Source of the DNA: Tetmemena sp. SeJ-2015
Lineage: Eukaryota; Ciliophora; Spirotrichea; Sporadotrichida; Oxytrichidae
Length of the DNA stretch: 64,000 nucleotides
Assembly: GCA_027382625.1 (NCBI GenBank)
Contig: JAJKFJ010021954.1
Span: forward strand, 31,343 to 95,342
Direction: 5' to 3'
Under the pieces are notes generated by a model. The model saw nothing but the letters and a program-made list of their open reading frames with translations. It was not told the DNA's origin and did not search any database. Shown in pieces: positions 12,430 to 23,264 of the stretch (position 1 is its first letter; each line of letters begins with the position of its first letter). Both the position numbers and the translations under genes were made by a program.

Positions 12430-13105
12430 TTAATTAAAATCGGAGATTGATTAAAATAATTAATGGAGAGTTGCAACTTCGTGTCAGTTGAAATCAGAGA
12501 TTCACCCCCTGATCTGCAACTTGTTCGATAGAGAATCAAAAATTAATATGAGTTTCTTCTTTAATCATCTTCTCAGCACCTCTCAGCAGCGAGATATGAT
12601 GTGCGCAAATTCCGATACTCCAAATATCTGCCTTGTATAAACTTGTGTCGCTTATATCTTTGTACTGAGCGCTCCCACACAAATGCTGCAAGGATGAAAA
12701 GTTCTTAGAATTTTATGCTGAATCGAATGGTGTAATAATTATTCAAATATGAGACACTTTAACTGCAGATGATTTAATCCATTTTAATTTAATATATAAA
12801 CTAATTTGATTTTCAATTAAATTCTCAGCTATAATTCTTGCATTTAAGATTGACATATGAATCAGCTTAAATCTGTTGAAAAACCGCATTAAGGAACCAC
12901 CAATTATTGCCTGTTAAATTTTATCAATCGTAGATGTGGTTCTTGCTGTTGCCACTCTCATTAAGTAAATTCTTGTGTGAGAGCTAATGAAGATATGGAC
13001 GTAAAACCTCACCAATTGCACTCTATATCCTCATGCGCTCAGCCTCATTTCAATCCAACAGCCTAGTCAGAATCTCTTTAAATAAACTAGAGAAGTCTTA
13101 ACATC
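12430..13105 (-). CDS. protein-kinase-like gene, segments apparently out of order
   Basis: Two diagnostic kinase pieces lie on the minus strand. Around 12710-12560 there is a CGSAQY motif (like subdomain VIII CGTPEY) followed by ADIWSIGI (subdomain IX DxWSxG). Around 13095-12960 there is FKEILTRLLD then NEAERMRI, matching the conserved C-lobe subdomain XI with its Arg, followed by a charged helix. In 5'->3' order on this strand, XI comes before VIII-IX, the reverse of any kinase. That is what a scrambled hypotrich gene would look like. A segment near 12880-12770 (RIIAENLIE, AVKVS) may hold a degenerate catalytic loop. No N-lobe was found. A TGA interrupts LLD/NEAERM. Two separate kinase fragments cannot be excluded. 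Confidence 0.5.
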
Positions 13106-13119
13106 TCAAGTGAATAATA

Positions 13120-13690
13120 GGCTTAGAAGCGTGGACATAGCTGCAAGGGCTGTAACTGCTCTAAGTAAAACTCCAGCTCTAAAAGCAAAAGTGAGGATGA
13201 CTATTATGGAAAGGCTTTACTCTACGGTGCTAGCGGTATTTTCATCGGGAAGGATCTTCTCAGACTTATTGAATCCAGTTCCAATAACTCCTCCCCTGAG
13301 ACCTAGCGCTTCTCCTAGTCAAAGCTTTTTTAATAGGAGCACCTACTTACTCCACAAGTTATTTGTAAATTAATTAGATGTGTAAGTGACCTATTAGAAT
13401 GGAGTCTAGAGTAATTCTCCTCCTAATAAGCCTGCTTAATTGGTTTTCAAGTCTATTTCAAACCCCAACAAGGCTCCAGTTACCATATAACTTCCTATTA
13501 GTTCATAGACTTAGCAAACTGCTAATCAAAATCCTAATGCCCTCAAAAATATCACCAACCTAGTTTCCAGCATTGATTAAATTAACTCATGCAAAGCAGC
13601 AATTCAACAGCAGCAAGAGAAGATCCAATTCATCCAGCATTAGTTATATCAATAGTAAATTGTCATTTTAATTAGTTAGATCAAAGTTTG
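13120..13690 (+). CDS. coding segments of unclear ownership, perhaps 5' part of the RanBP2 zinc-finger gene
   Basis: One + frame reads HSCKGCNCSKQNSSSKSK near 13140, a short CxxCxC cluster reminiscent of tesmin/CXC motifs but lacking the rest of that domain. From about 13400 another frame encodes a Pro/Ser/Gln-rich stretch (NGVQSNSPPNKPAQLVF) and a Gln-rich helix (IQQQQEKIQFIQHQLYQQQ) up to about 13680. The frames are offset and need an intron or IES to join. The strand and composition match the zinc-finger gene that follows, but linkage is inferred. The stretch 13690-14060 shows no clear coding. Confidence 0.35.
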
Positions 13691-14059
13691 AGAAATCAAA
13701 AGCTCTGATATGAGACTTCAAAACGAGTTCAATCAGGGTTTGGTGAACCCAATCTACACTTAGGATCAGTTGAGTATGAAAGAGAATATGCTCTTTCTTT
13801 ATGTTAACTTCTTTTAAATAGTCTAAGCTACTTAGTCTAGGGCTAATTCTAAAATGGATCTCTACTACCTTACTAGATTTCAAACCAACAGCAATCTTTC
13901 TCCAATAACTTAAATTCATGCGTAAATCATCCTTCCTTCTCTTTGAATTAAAATCAATCAAACTCTGCTGAGAATATCCAATTGCCAGCTTAAACTGCTC
14001 AGCAAAGTAACCAAGGTAAATAATTAGTTAATTAATTTCCCCTATTAGGTAAAGCTACA

Positions 14060-15865
14060 AAGAGTAAAAAAAAGAAGAATGCCAATCATGAAAATAATCA
14101 ATGGATTAGAAGTTTTTCCTTAATTATGAAGGAACAAAACTCGTTAGAAAGGATAGCAAAACTTGTGCTGTCAATCAATAAGATCCTCTTTCAGCAAACT
14201 AAGCCCCAGCAAGTCCCACAAACATTCTAATCCAATCGATGGATCAAATTTCAAGTATCTATATACTGATATAATAGAAAAAATTTCTCTGGAGAACGGG
14301 AATCCATCTGGCAACTTGGGCAACTAGGCTTTCAACTTTCCAGATGGAGGTTGGGTTTGCTCCTAGTGCTAGAATTACAACTTCTGCGGGAGGACCAAGT
14401 GCAACAGATGCCAGAAAGCAAAGTCAAAGACAGACTTCAATGGAAAGCCCAAGCACTTACTCAAAAAACAGCAGTAATCGTCTAATGGTGGCATTCCTAA
14501 TCAAGTTGAGTAAACTTAATGCGCAATGAATTTACAGACTCCTTTGACTTAGCAAAATCAACTCTTAAACTTCTATTATAAAAATATAGTAGATTTTCAT
14601 TTATTATGGTGAAGTTTTAATTGATATGGTAAAAATTATGAACAATTTTACAGATAAGCAAATCAAGTTCAATTAGTTTTTTCTCTTTGTAAATACAGTT
14701 CATAATTTATAAATCCAAATAGAGTTATAATGATTTTCCTGAAATTTATTTAGAGCACTGTTTATAAATTATTAAAATTTAACCTATATTGCTTCACAAA
14801 ATTTATAATAGCAGCTTCAAGCATAAAACCTTTCATAATTCAACTCACCCTGTCTTTAAGACTTGGCTGAGGTGAAGTGCGGTTAAGATTTGAAATCTTA
14901 TGATATCTTACTGAATGACTAGGTGACTTAAGAGACCTTGAAATAGCTAGGCATTCTTAATAAATAAATCTGAATGTATACAAATGTATCTTCTTTATTT
15001 ATTCTGGATGGTTTGAGCTAGGCAATTGGCGAATATAATATCAATATGAACACTCCATCTGTCCACAATGATAATCTAATTCCTAATTCACATTTTCAGC
15101 CTCCTTAATTCACAGAAGCAGACTCAAGCAACAAAGAAAACATGGGCGCATGCAACAACTAAGATATTTACTTTAAATTTAATGATGAAATATAACTAGC
15201 AAGCAAATATGATAAGTAGCAGCAACTAAGCGGCAGCAGTCAAGAAGCCTCTAACTGAGAGGATTGGAGACTGGGTGTGTTTGAACTGCAAGAATCTGAA
15301 CTTTTCATTTAGAAAGAGCTGCAACCGATGCTAGCTCAGTAGATAGCAATCTGGTAAAGCAATTACAAATGGACCCAACATAGCTTCATTCTAATCAAAC
15401 AACCCTCCTCTTTCTTTTGAGAGTTAGATGAATCTTTAGCATCTTGGCATGAGTTACTCTAATGCCTACACAGGCCAAATGAATTTGCAAAGTCAAGTTA
15501 TCGATTCTCAACAGCAAATTCACCCTCATTTAAATAACCAGCAGTAGGTAGAGATGATTACAAACTATCAGCAGTAAATGAGTCCACAGCAGTATCAAAG
15601 CATGATGGGTCAGCAACCCTAATTTTTCTATCCTTAGAACGCATTCCAATATCAAGATGAAAGGTTGAGAAATTTTTAGAACTAGTAACTTGGTATGGCT
15701 GGCCTGCTTTAAGATTAATAAGCGGCTGCCAATTTTCAGTTGTAAGGAAGCAAGATGATCCCTCCTCAAGCAGCATTCACTAACTAATTCACTGGTTTCA
15801 AAGCTTCTGCAAAAGCCTTTTACCCGACTGGTTACATAGCTGGCGACAATTCGAGAAACTAGTGA
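14060..15865 (+). CDS. protein with two RanBP2-type zinc fingers and Gln-rich tail
   Basis: The first finger, WVCSQCQNYNFCGRTKCNRC (about 14351-14410), has the full RanBP2 pattern W-x-C-x2-C-x3-N-x6-C-x2-C. The second, WVCLNCKNLNFSFRKSCNRC (about 15274-15335), keeps it too. Such fingers bind single-stranded RNA (ZRANB2, FUS family) or ubiquitin; RNA binding is the likelier inference here given the adjacent Gln/Asn-rich regions. The tail from 15340 is Gln/Met/Asn-rich and ends at TGA 15863-15865. About 14580-14860 is an AT-rich, non-coding insert between finger blocks, probably an IES. A frame change just before the second finger (about 15210-15240) implies another break. The start is not fixed. 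Confidence 0.65.
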
Positions 15866-16391
15866 GCAGCAAATAGAAAGCATTAAGTGGGGAGGGAATT
15901 CTTGCTCAAGGTATAGAGTGAGTGAGAGTAATCTAAGTCAAAATATTTGAGTTTTTATGAGCACCTCAGTGAACGAACGGTCAAGGATCTAGCGTGAACT
16001 TTGAGTGCAAGCATCTGTCAGTGTACTTTAAAATAACCTATCTCCCTTAAGCTTATAATGCCAGCAGGCAGCATCACTTCTTTCATAAGCTCTTAAACAT
16101 TCTCTAAACTTCCTTAGTCGAGAATAAGCAAATACTCTTCAAGTCTGAGGCGTGAAGAGGATTTTATAGAGCACTCTACTTATTAAATTAGCTTTGGTTT
16201 CATTGTAACTCTAAATTGTTGTTATTCAAATTGGATTGTATTTGTAAAAATTAATTGACTTATTGCAGACATACTCTAATAGTTTGAATAATCTTGCCTA
16301 CCAAAGTATCTTTTGAATACGAACTAAACTTTTCTAATTGCAAAATAAGCCTAATTTAATATGAAACTACAATACTCAAATTCACTTTCCC
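15866..16391. other. intergenic region between convergent genes
   Basis: Only one modest + frame (about 16060-16255, Ser-rich start MPAGSITSFISSQ) is open under the ciliate code. It has no support from similarity or from neighbours and may be chance or a leftover coding block. The rest is AT-rich. Confidence 0.35.
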
Positions 16392-18165
16392 TCAACCCAT
16401 CTTAATGATACCTGCTGCGATAAGTTTATTGATGCTTTCGTTAATGAAAGGATCTCTGAGGGCATCTTGGGCAGAGGCAGGGTTCTCTTGCAAATCCTTG
16501 AGTACCTAGTTTATTCTAGGATCTCTTAGAAGCATCTAGATTTCAGGGTCGGCCATGGCATGTCTAACTCTCTCTTCGTCAGGGCGATCACCTCCATAGG
16601 CTCCCATTTGAATAGCCATCATGGTCTTTTGCTTGCCCTCTTGGCACTCCCTCGAGTTAGGATCGAGCTTGAGACCTTGGTCGTAGGCTTGGAGAGCTTT
16701 GTGGTATTCCTTTACCAAATGGTGAGCTCCTCCCTTACGCACCCATCCCTTGACAAATGTAGGATCTAGAGACACACACTTCTCTGCATCCTTGAGAGCG
16801 TAGTTACCCTCTAGGAGCTTAATGTAGGCAGCGCATCTGTTAGAGTAGAGACTCTTGCTCTGAGGATCACGACGAAGACCCTCGGTATACTCCTTCACAG
16901 CACTGGGGAAATCACCCTTCTCAAAGAAAGCGTTACCTGCAAGTCTGTGCTCCTCAGCCTTGACAGGGTCAAGATACTTGCGCTCCTCATCATCCTTCTT
17001 CATACGCTCAGCCTTCTTGAGAGCATCCTTCACTGTGTGATCATTGTTCTCAAGTAGAGATTGTCTGAAGAGTTCGATGGCCTCTTCGTAGAAGCCAAGC
17101 TGCAACTTTGCATTTGCCTTTCTGGCCATAGCTTTTCCAAGTTTGACGTAGTCGTAGTTTCCACCCTTAGACTTCTCGATTGCGGTATCGCACTCTTGAA
17201 TACACTTCTCAAAATCCTTCATTTCAAAGTAGCAAGCTGCCTTGTTGTTGTGATAGGTAACGTCATGCTCATATATTTCAAGGGCTTGAGAGTAAAGCTG
17301 AAGAGCCTGCTCGAACTGCTTCTTCTTGTAGAACTCATTTCCCTCTAGCTTCTTTTGCTCAGCTTGCTTATGTTTGGCAAGACGCTCCTTCTCTTCAGTA
17401 GGGAGAGCTTCTTCAGCAGCTCTTCTTCTTTTCTCCTCTTCCTCTGCTTCTCTCTTCTTGCGCTCTTCCTCTGCCTTTCTACGCTGCTCCTCTTCCTACT
17501 CCTTGTTTTTCATGCGCTCTCCTTGCATCTCCATGAGATCGATGCCAGTCAGCTCCTTGAAAACGTCCATGAATCTTGGATCGGTTTGCATAACTTGCAT
17601 GAGCATCTGGGGATTCTGCTTGACCATTTCAAACATGTTGCGGAACTTCACATCCTCGAAGTACTTAGAGATTCTAGGATTCATCATGAGCTTAGCCATG
17701 GCTTGAGGGCCGAACATGCCGTCTCCGCCTTCCTCTTCTGCCTTCTTATCTTATTTGCACTTATCCAAGCCTTGCTTCAGCTGAGCATTCTCAGGGTCCA
17801 ACTGGATTCCCTTCCTATATAAAATTCATTATCATCCCTTCTCGTAGTCAGCGATAGCTTCGTCAAGTTTTCCCATGCCATGGAGAGCCATAGCTCTGCG
17901 CTGGAAGCCCTTGCCCCAGTCAGGCTTGATCTCAATACACTTCTCTCCGTCCTTAAGAGCGTCAGCGAATTAGTTGAGGTTGTAGTAGCAGGCAGAGCGG
18001 TTTGAGTAGAGAGTGTGGTCGAAGGGAGTCTCAGTGATAGCACCTGTGAAGTGCTCGATTGCCTTGTGGAAGTCCTTAGCTCCGAAAGCCTTGGTTCCAA
18101 GTTTTAAAGTCTTAAAAGTTAATCTTATAAAGAGATATACTGATAAGTTCTTTTTGAGTAGCCAT
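16392..18165 (-). CDS. STI1: STI1/Hop Hsp70-Hsp90 co-chaperone
   Basis: Clear homologue of stress-induced phosphoprotein 1, the cytosolic adaptor that passes clients from Hsp70 to Hsp90. ATG at 18163-18165 starts MATQKEL. An N-terminal TPR domain follows (KDFHKAIEHFTGAI, LYSNRSACYYNL), then a DP1 domain (MFEMVKQNPQMLMQVMQ near 17620) and a charged linker. TPR2A/2B come next (KEYTEGLRRDPQSKSLYSNR near 16870; KGWVRKGGAHH near 16740), and a DP2 domain ends AAGIIKMG and TGA 16392-16394. Two IESs interrupt it (17808-17841, 18099-18149). Removing 27+46 nt leaves 1701 nt, i.e. 566 residues, the usual STI1 length. Gln codons include TAG. Its GC content is higher than that of neighbouring genes, as expected for a highly expressed gene. 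Confidence 0.95.
17808..17841 (-). other. IES (27 nt) with GAAGGGA pointers in STI1
   Basis: The gene-strand repeat GAAGGGA lies at 17835-17841 and 17808-17814. The insert TGATAATGAATTTTATATAG has an in-frame TGA and no GT..AG. Excision restores ADYEKGIQLDPEN, a conserved TPR stretch, so this is not an intron. Confidence 0.9.
18099..18149 (-). other. IES (46 nt) with AACTT pointers in STI1
   Basis: AACTT is repeated at 18145-18149 and 18099-18103 (gene strand). Excision joins MATQKEL to GTKAFGAKDF, the expected STI1 N-terminus. A splice at the internal GTATAT would put the TPR in the wrong frame. Confidence 0.88.
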
Positions 18166-18284
18166 TTATTGCGATTGGAAAGATAACTAGAAGTTTCTAG
18201 AAGTAATTATTGATAATTATTGCTCATAGCTTTAAATTAAGACTTACTTTGCTAGAATTTTATGATATGATCAGTCCTTCTTGA

Positions 18285-19570
18285 TATTGAATTCCAATAT
18301 CTTGAGTAACCGGGAACAAGATAGTTAATTTAAGGAAGCTAGAGAAGACTTTTACTTTCCAACATGCTTTTTTCAAATTAGTCTTAAGCATCAGCCCCAT
18401 ACCATCTTCCTTACTTACTTTGCCTAAATACTCCAGCAGAGCCAGCTTATGCTAGAGATCTGCTAGAAACATTAAAAATTTCCCTTTCTTCTTACTCGCT
18501 ATCGACAATTTCCTTTATCAATTACAAGTCATCTACATTCTTTATTCCCGAGGGGAGTTTTACAATATCATCATAAGAGGGAATCCTCATCAGTCCATAG
18601 TCATTTGGAGCCAAGGACATCATCGTAACTTTCAAGTTTTAATTTCTGATTAGCTGATGTCCTTCATGCATAGGAATAAACTAAGTCTTAATAGGAGATT
18701 CGTAGTTACGCTTTTAAGGATTAAAGGAACTTTAGAGAGAGCCTTTCTATCCTTCAGTGAGGTATGACTCTTAAGTAATATTTCTACTCTTGTTGAACAT
18801 TATCAAACTGCAGCCCTCTCCTAGCTCTCATCATTTTCTTTATGGTTGGATAAAGGCATTCGCTCTTTGATGAAAGTCTATCGCAAGCTGTCAGAAGCAA
18901 TATTTAGTCCTTAGTGAGAATAAGCTGCAGCATTCTTAGTCATGTTAAAGAGGACTTAGTGGGCATATTTGTCTTTGAGCTTCTTACCCTTCTCTCTTGG
19001 GTGATCTCTTTGAATTTACTCCTAGCGCAGAATAAAGCTGCCTGCAGTAATAAGGTTATCCTCTTTTGCATGTTGATCTGTTGAGTCAGCCTTATGTCTT
19101 ACAATCCTCAGCTGCACTTGTTTTGCAGTGTGATTAGGCATCACTTGAGCTTGAGGAAGTGAGAAATGGCTTTTGGATACAGTAATACCCTATTAAGGGG
19201 CAGACAGGCTTCCAAAAACAAGCTTGTCATCTAAGTTTGCGGCTTTTGGTGAGGTTTGAATCGAGTGCATCTGCTGTTGCTACAAAGATCTGCTGTGACT
19301 TTAGTTCTTATGATGGTGATTCTGCTTGGCTTATATAAGGATCATTTTATGATCGAGCTGGCTCTTGACTTTTTTCATGAATATTTCTAGACTCTGGAAC
19401 TGCTTCAGCTAAATAAAGCATTGAAAGATGAATTCTTTCATTTATCGTTAAGCTGTCTGTGGTTGACTTGTTTCATCTTTGCCTTGAGAGGGTCTTCGAA
19501 TGAGAATGAAGTGCCAAGTGGGTCCTTGTCAACAAATTGCTTTCCCTTGCCTAAGGACCTTGAGTTTACT
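18285..19570 (-). CDS. unrecognised Gln/His/Lys-rich protein
   Basis: Minus-strand coding blocks start near 19570 (KGKQFVDKDPLGTSFSFED) and continue with a His/Gln-rich stretch (NHHHKNQSHSRSLQQQQ near 19300). Next comes a basic segment and a conserved-looking block (VTMMSLAPNDYGLMRIPSYD near 18600), then a C-terminal helix (FLADLQHKLALLEYLG near 18440). Frames shift near 18810 and 19450, so short IESs are likely. At 18810 two GAG triplets 11 nt apart would repair the frame if used as a pointer. No known domain was found. Neither the start ATG nor the final TGA is firmly placed. Confidence 0.45.
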
Positions 19571-19894
19571 GGGGCCAATAATAATCAAAGATAAGATAAT
19601 ACTATACTTTTTATAAGCTGGAAGACGAATTCGAGGATAAAAGTAATTTGTCCATAATTTATTTGCTATTGCTACTACGGAATTAAAGTCTATAAATCTA
19701 TCGCCTTTTCTCCCAATTATTGATCTATTCGAACACTCTATGATTTATGTAGAGTCCTTGCTATTTATTTAACTTTATTTTTAATGCCAAAATAAAATGG
19801 CAAGGTAAAGTAATGATTATTTGCAGAAAAATAATGCGAGAATATTTTGATTGAAGTTTTCTTGTGTTAATATAAATCAGTTTTAAGAAATAAA
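19571..19894. other. AT-rich spacer between divergent genes
   Basis: No protein-like frame. The Q-rich gene reads away leftward and the next gene starts rightward at 19895, so this should hold both 5' ends. Confidence 0.4.
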
Positions 19895-22800
19895 ATGTTG
19901 GCAGACTCTGAGTTCACCTAAAAGAGTGGGTTGGGCACTTCTATGTTCTCTCGCCCTGGCAAGTTCACCACCTTCTAGTATCTGTGTTTTAGTTCCAGTG
20001 GAGGGGAAGCCATCGATCCCAACTCATTATCAATAAAATTAGAGAAAGTTTTAAGGGGATGTAGCAATTTCTTATTTTAAATAGGGAAGGATACTATTGA
20101 CGAGAAGGGTGCCAAGAAGAAACCAAAGGGAGATTACTACAAAGGCAAATTCTAAAACAACTTTATAATTAATATAATTTTCATCACTTTTATAATATAA
20201 AATATGTTGCTATTTGCAATTGACTCTTTATTTATTAGTTACTTGATAGGGAATCAGTTGGACTAAATTGGCGTAACTTCAAGCAGGAGTAGTGTGGTCG
20301 GTCCAGGAAATGATATGAATAGTTCCCTTTTACACCAACCAGATAATAAAGTAGCTAGTCAGTAGGACTAAGAGCATATCACCCAGAATATAATCACCGT
20401 CACTATATAATTGTAATTCTTACTTCAGAAGATGGCTGAAATAGCTTTGCTTTAAAAGAAGCAGCAGGAGTTTGAGAAGGAGATGAAACTCAGAAAGAAA
20501 AGGGAGAACTAAAGAGCCAACAGGTCAGCTGCTCACACCAAGGCTCAACTTCTCAATTCTCATGAGAGAGAAATTGAAAAATATTATTTGCACATTTACA
20601 GAGAGGATAACACAACTTTAAGAAGACAAGGAAGGCAGATGCTACTTTCAAAGCAGTCCCCAGAGAATAAGCTTAATTTTATATTATCCAGACCTCTAAT
20701 AGACATTTAATTTTGCTTCAGTCTATATCGTAAGCCTTATAAACTTAATAAGAAGATGAATACCTATCTCTAAATCTTGATTCAGAGGTTACATTTGCTA
20801 TAATAAATGGTGTAGGCTTACAAGAAAGAGGATAATCCAGAGAACCTATTCAAGTATAATCCAAAATTTGATGTCATAGACAAGAAATAGTCTCCTGATT
20901 TCAAGTTTGACTACGGTCAGAAAGGATAGCCCCTCGAGAAGCAAGGAGTCCGCCTCTGCGACAAACTCTCTTAGTAAATTTTGTTATTTCTTAAATAATT
21001 TTCAGGGCTTGCAAGATGATGAGTCATTATGAAAACACTTCTGGAGAAGAAAGGTGTGACCTGATGAGGAAAACTGCTTAGCCAAATAGATAACAGCAAA
21101 TTAGTTAGGCACAACGACAGATGGCACCAATGGCGGTTAATAAGAAAATTTAATTGAACTTGTGAAGTACAGCAAGATCAAAGAGAATAAAACGCAGCTC
21201 AGATAGGAGGAACAAATATTGTGGTGTCCAAAATTCTTAAAATTAAAATGGGTTTCAGACTACAAACCTGCTCAAACAATTGTAGCTTCATAAGGCTAAT
21301 CACCAATAAGAATAATATGAAATCTTCGCAAGAGTCTTTGTCTCCTATTAAGAGCGCACATAATTACTAATGTGTTTTAAATTAATCAAAGTAGAGATGC
21401 AATTAAGCATAAACGGGATACTTTAATCTTGAAGGAGGAGGATGAGAAATTGTTCAGACTTTCTTAATTCTTGAGTCAGAGCTAAAGCTATGAATGCTCC
21501 CCTCCATATTTAAATCGCTCGTTGGGTTATCCCAACAATCTAGAGTCGACTACAAAAGCAGGAACTGCCTTTCCTTTTGGACAGAGTGGGATGGGTTTCA
21601 ATTCTACAAGATCAGGTGGCGGTGGAAATATTACTGGTATTAATTTTGGAGCGTCATAGAGGGGATACTTAAGTCGCTACGGGAAGAGTGGAGTCTATTG
21701 TTTGATAGATATTAATAAGTAAAAGAATAGGGACTTTTACTATGACCATATCTAGGGGCCTCACGAAGCAAGGTTTGAGAATATTCAATAAAATGCCATA
21801 ACCCTTCACTAAAGTAAAGCATGTTGCTTTTCAATATCTCCCGATTGATATTAGAGATTTTTAGTTTTTGCTTCTCCTGAGTTTGAAAAATATCCTTAGA
21901 GGAGATCATTCTTAGAAGGCAATCGACTGCAAGGAGCAGCAGTTGTTGGTGATTAGTTTAAGCGCTCAGGTGAAGGAAGCTCAGAGGATCCTTCTTTAAA
22001 ATCTGGATCCTTAAAAAATGGAGGGTATAAGATGGGGCATCCAAATTACGATCCTAAATACGACTAAACTCAAACAAAGCTCTCTATTGGAATTCCCAAG
22101 TTTTCTAAGATGCTTCAGCGTAGTGACATAACTAATGACAAGAATTTTCACGTTCCTGACCATTACGACTCAGATTAATAAGTTTAAGATTTATAAGCAT
22201 TTCAAGATCTAATATTGAAGGGGTAAGATATGCAGTCAAGCTTCAAAAGAGGTTATCCTCAGATTGGCTTTCATAAGCAACTGCCCAGAGATGACAGAAT
22301 TTTCAATATCAACGAGGGGAATAACCTGAAGGCGAAAGAGGAGTCCATATTGGAAAAACTGCAGCACTTAGATTTATACCCTCCGAGAAGAGCGATTGCT
22401 CTTGCAGATGGTAGTATTTTTACTACCGGGGGTAAGGGCTCTACAATTAGTTCAGTCATACCAAGTGGAGCGATCAGCAAACATAGAGGAAGTGCTAAGG
22501 AAAATCTTACCAAAGTGATATTAGATGAGTTAACTCTAAGTTTTTATGAAGTGATTAACAAAGGAAGCTTGAGTGTGAAGGCTGATATAAGCTTTCTTAA
22601 TTATCTTATAGATGAAGTCTGATAATATTTTAAGCAAACATGATAGCAAGTCCAACTATAGCTTTACTTTGATGTCAGCAGGAGCGGCAGGTGCTTTTGG
22701 ATAACTAGGTGGTGGATCCATCGTCACTTCTTCTTAAATCAATGCTCAATTTGAACACAGCGCTCAGAATTAAACCTTCACTCTAGATGGAGAAGATATT

Positions 22801-23186
22801 GCCTTCAATGCTTTCAATAATTTAATGAATTAGTTAAAATCTACTTAACTTTCAGTCCATCTAATCAGATAAGACTAGACCAGAGAAGAGGCAACTCTAT
22901 AGGAAGAGGTGGGGAATTATTTACTGCCTCTGCTTCCAAGCCTAGGTAACTTCAAGATCCTTCTTTAATTATCTCGTTTAAAATGAATCCTCCTCCTAGA
23001 GACATTTAAGCCATTATGATTAAAAAGCAGAAGCAGCAGTCTCTGAATAGAATGAGCCTTGAGCAGAAGATTCTCACTGGTTTCTACAAAGTAGATAGTA
23101 GACTCAACAAGAAGAGAGGAAGCTAAGGTAGTGTACCCTAGTCGAGAGAAGACTATCAAATCTAAGTTGAAGAGGTGTCTAATTGA
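19895..23186 (+). CDS. large uncharacterised coiled-coil and Gly/Ser-rich protein
   Basis: ATG at 19895 (MLADSEFTQKSGLGTSMFS). A charged segment is followed by a strong coiled coil near 20440-20610 (QKKQQEFEKEMKLRKKREN). The intron at 20974-21005 joins RLCDKLSQ to ACKMMSHYE. Downstream blocks are Gly/Ser-rich (TRSGGGGNITGINFG near 21610) and mixed (FKRGYPQIGFHKQLPRDDR near 22240; GSIFTTGGKGSTISSVIP near 22420). The C-terminal frame from 22612 contains MNPPPRDIQAIMIKKQKQ (22982) and ends at TGA 23184-23186. Near 22825 a 23-nt GTTAAA..TTTCAG segment looks like an intron. An AT-rich insert at about 21789-21920 is probably an IES. It could be two genes (break near 21165). Function unknown. Confidence 0.5.
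20974..21005 (+). other. spliceosomal intron (32 nt)
   Basis: Begins GTAAATTTTG and ends ATTTTCAG. Splicing keeps the frame from DKLSQ into ACKMMSHYENTSGEE. Confidence 0.6.
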
Positions 23187-23264
23187 TTTGCTTAAACTCA
23201 TTTTCCATTTCATTCCTTGAGTATTTAGAAGATAATTCAAGGATTTTAAAATTTAAATTACAAA

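Noticed and set aside
16560..17822. Several + strand frames over the STI1 gene
   Set aside because: They are antisense shadows of conserved TPR/DP coding sequence.
17808..17841. The 27-nt insert in STI1 as a spliceosomal intron
   Set aside because: It has no GT..AG boundary that keeps the frame, and it is bounded by a perfect 7-bp repeat, which fits an IES.
22271..22513. Hydrophobic minus-strand frame
   Set aside because: Antisense of the + strand coding block ending at 22622.
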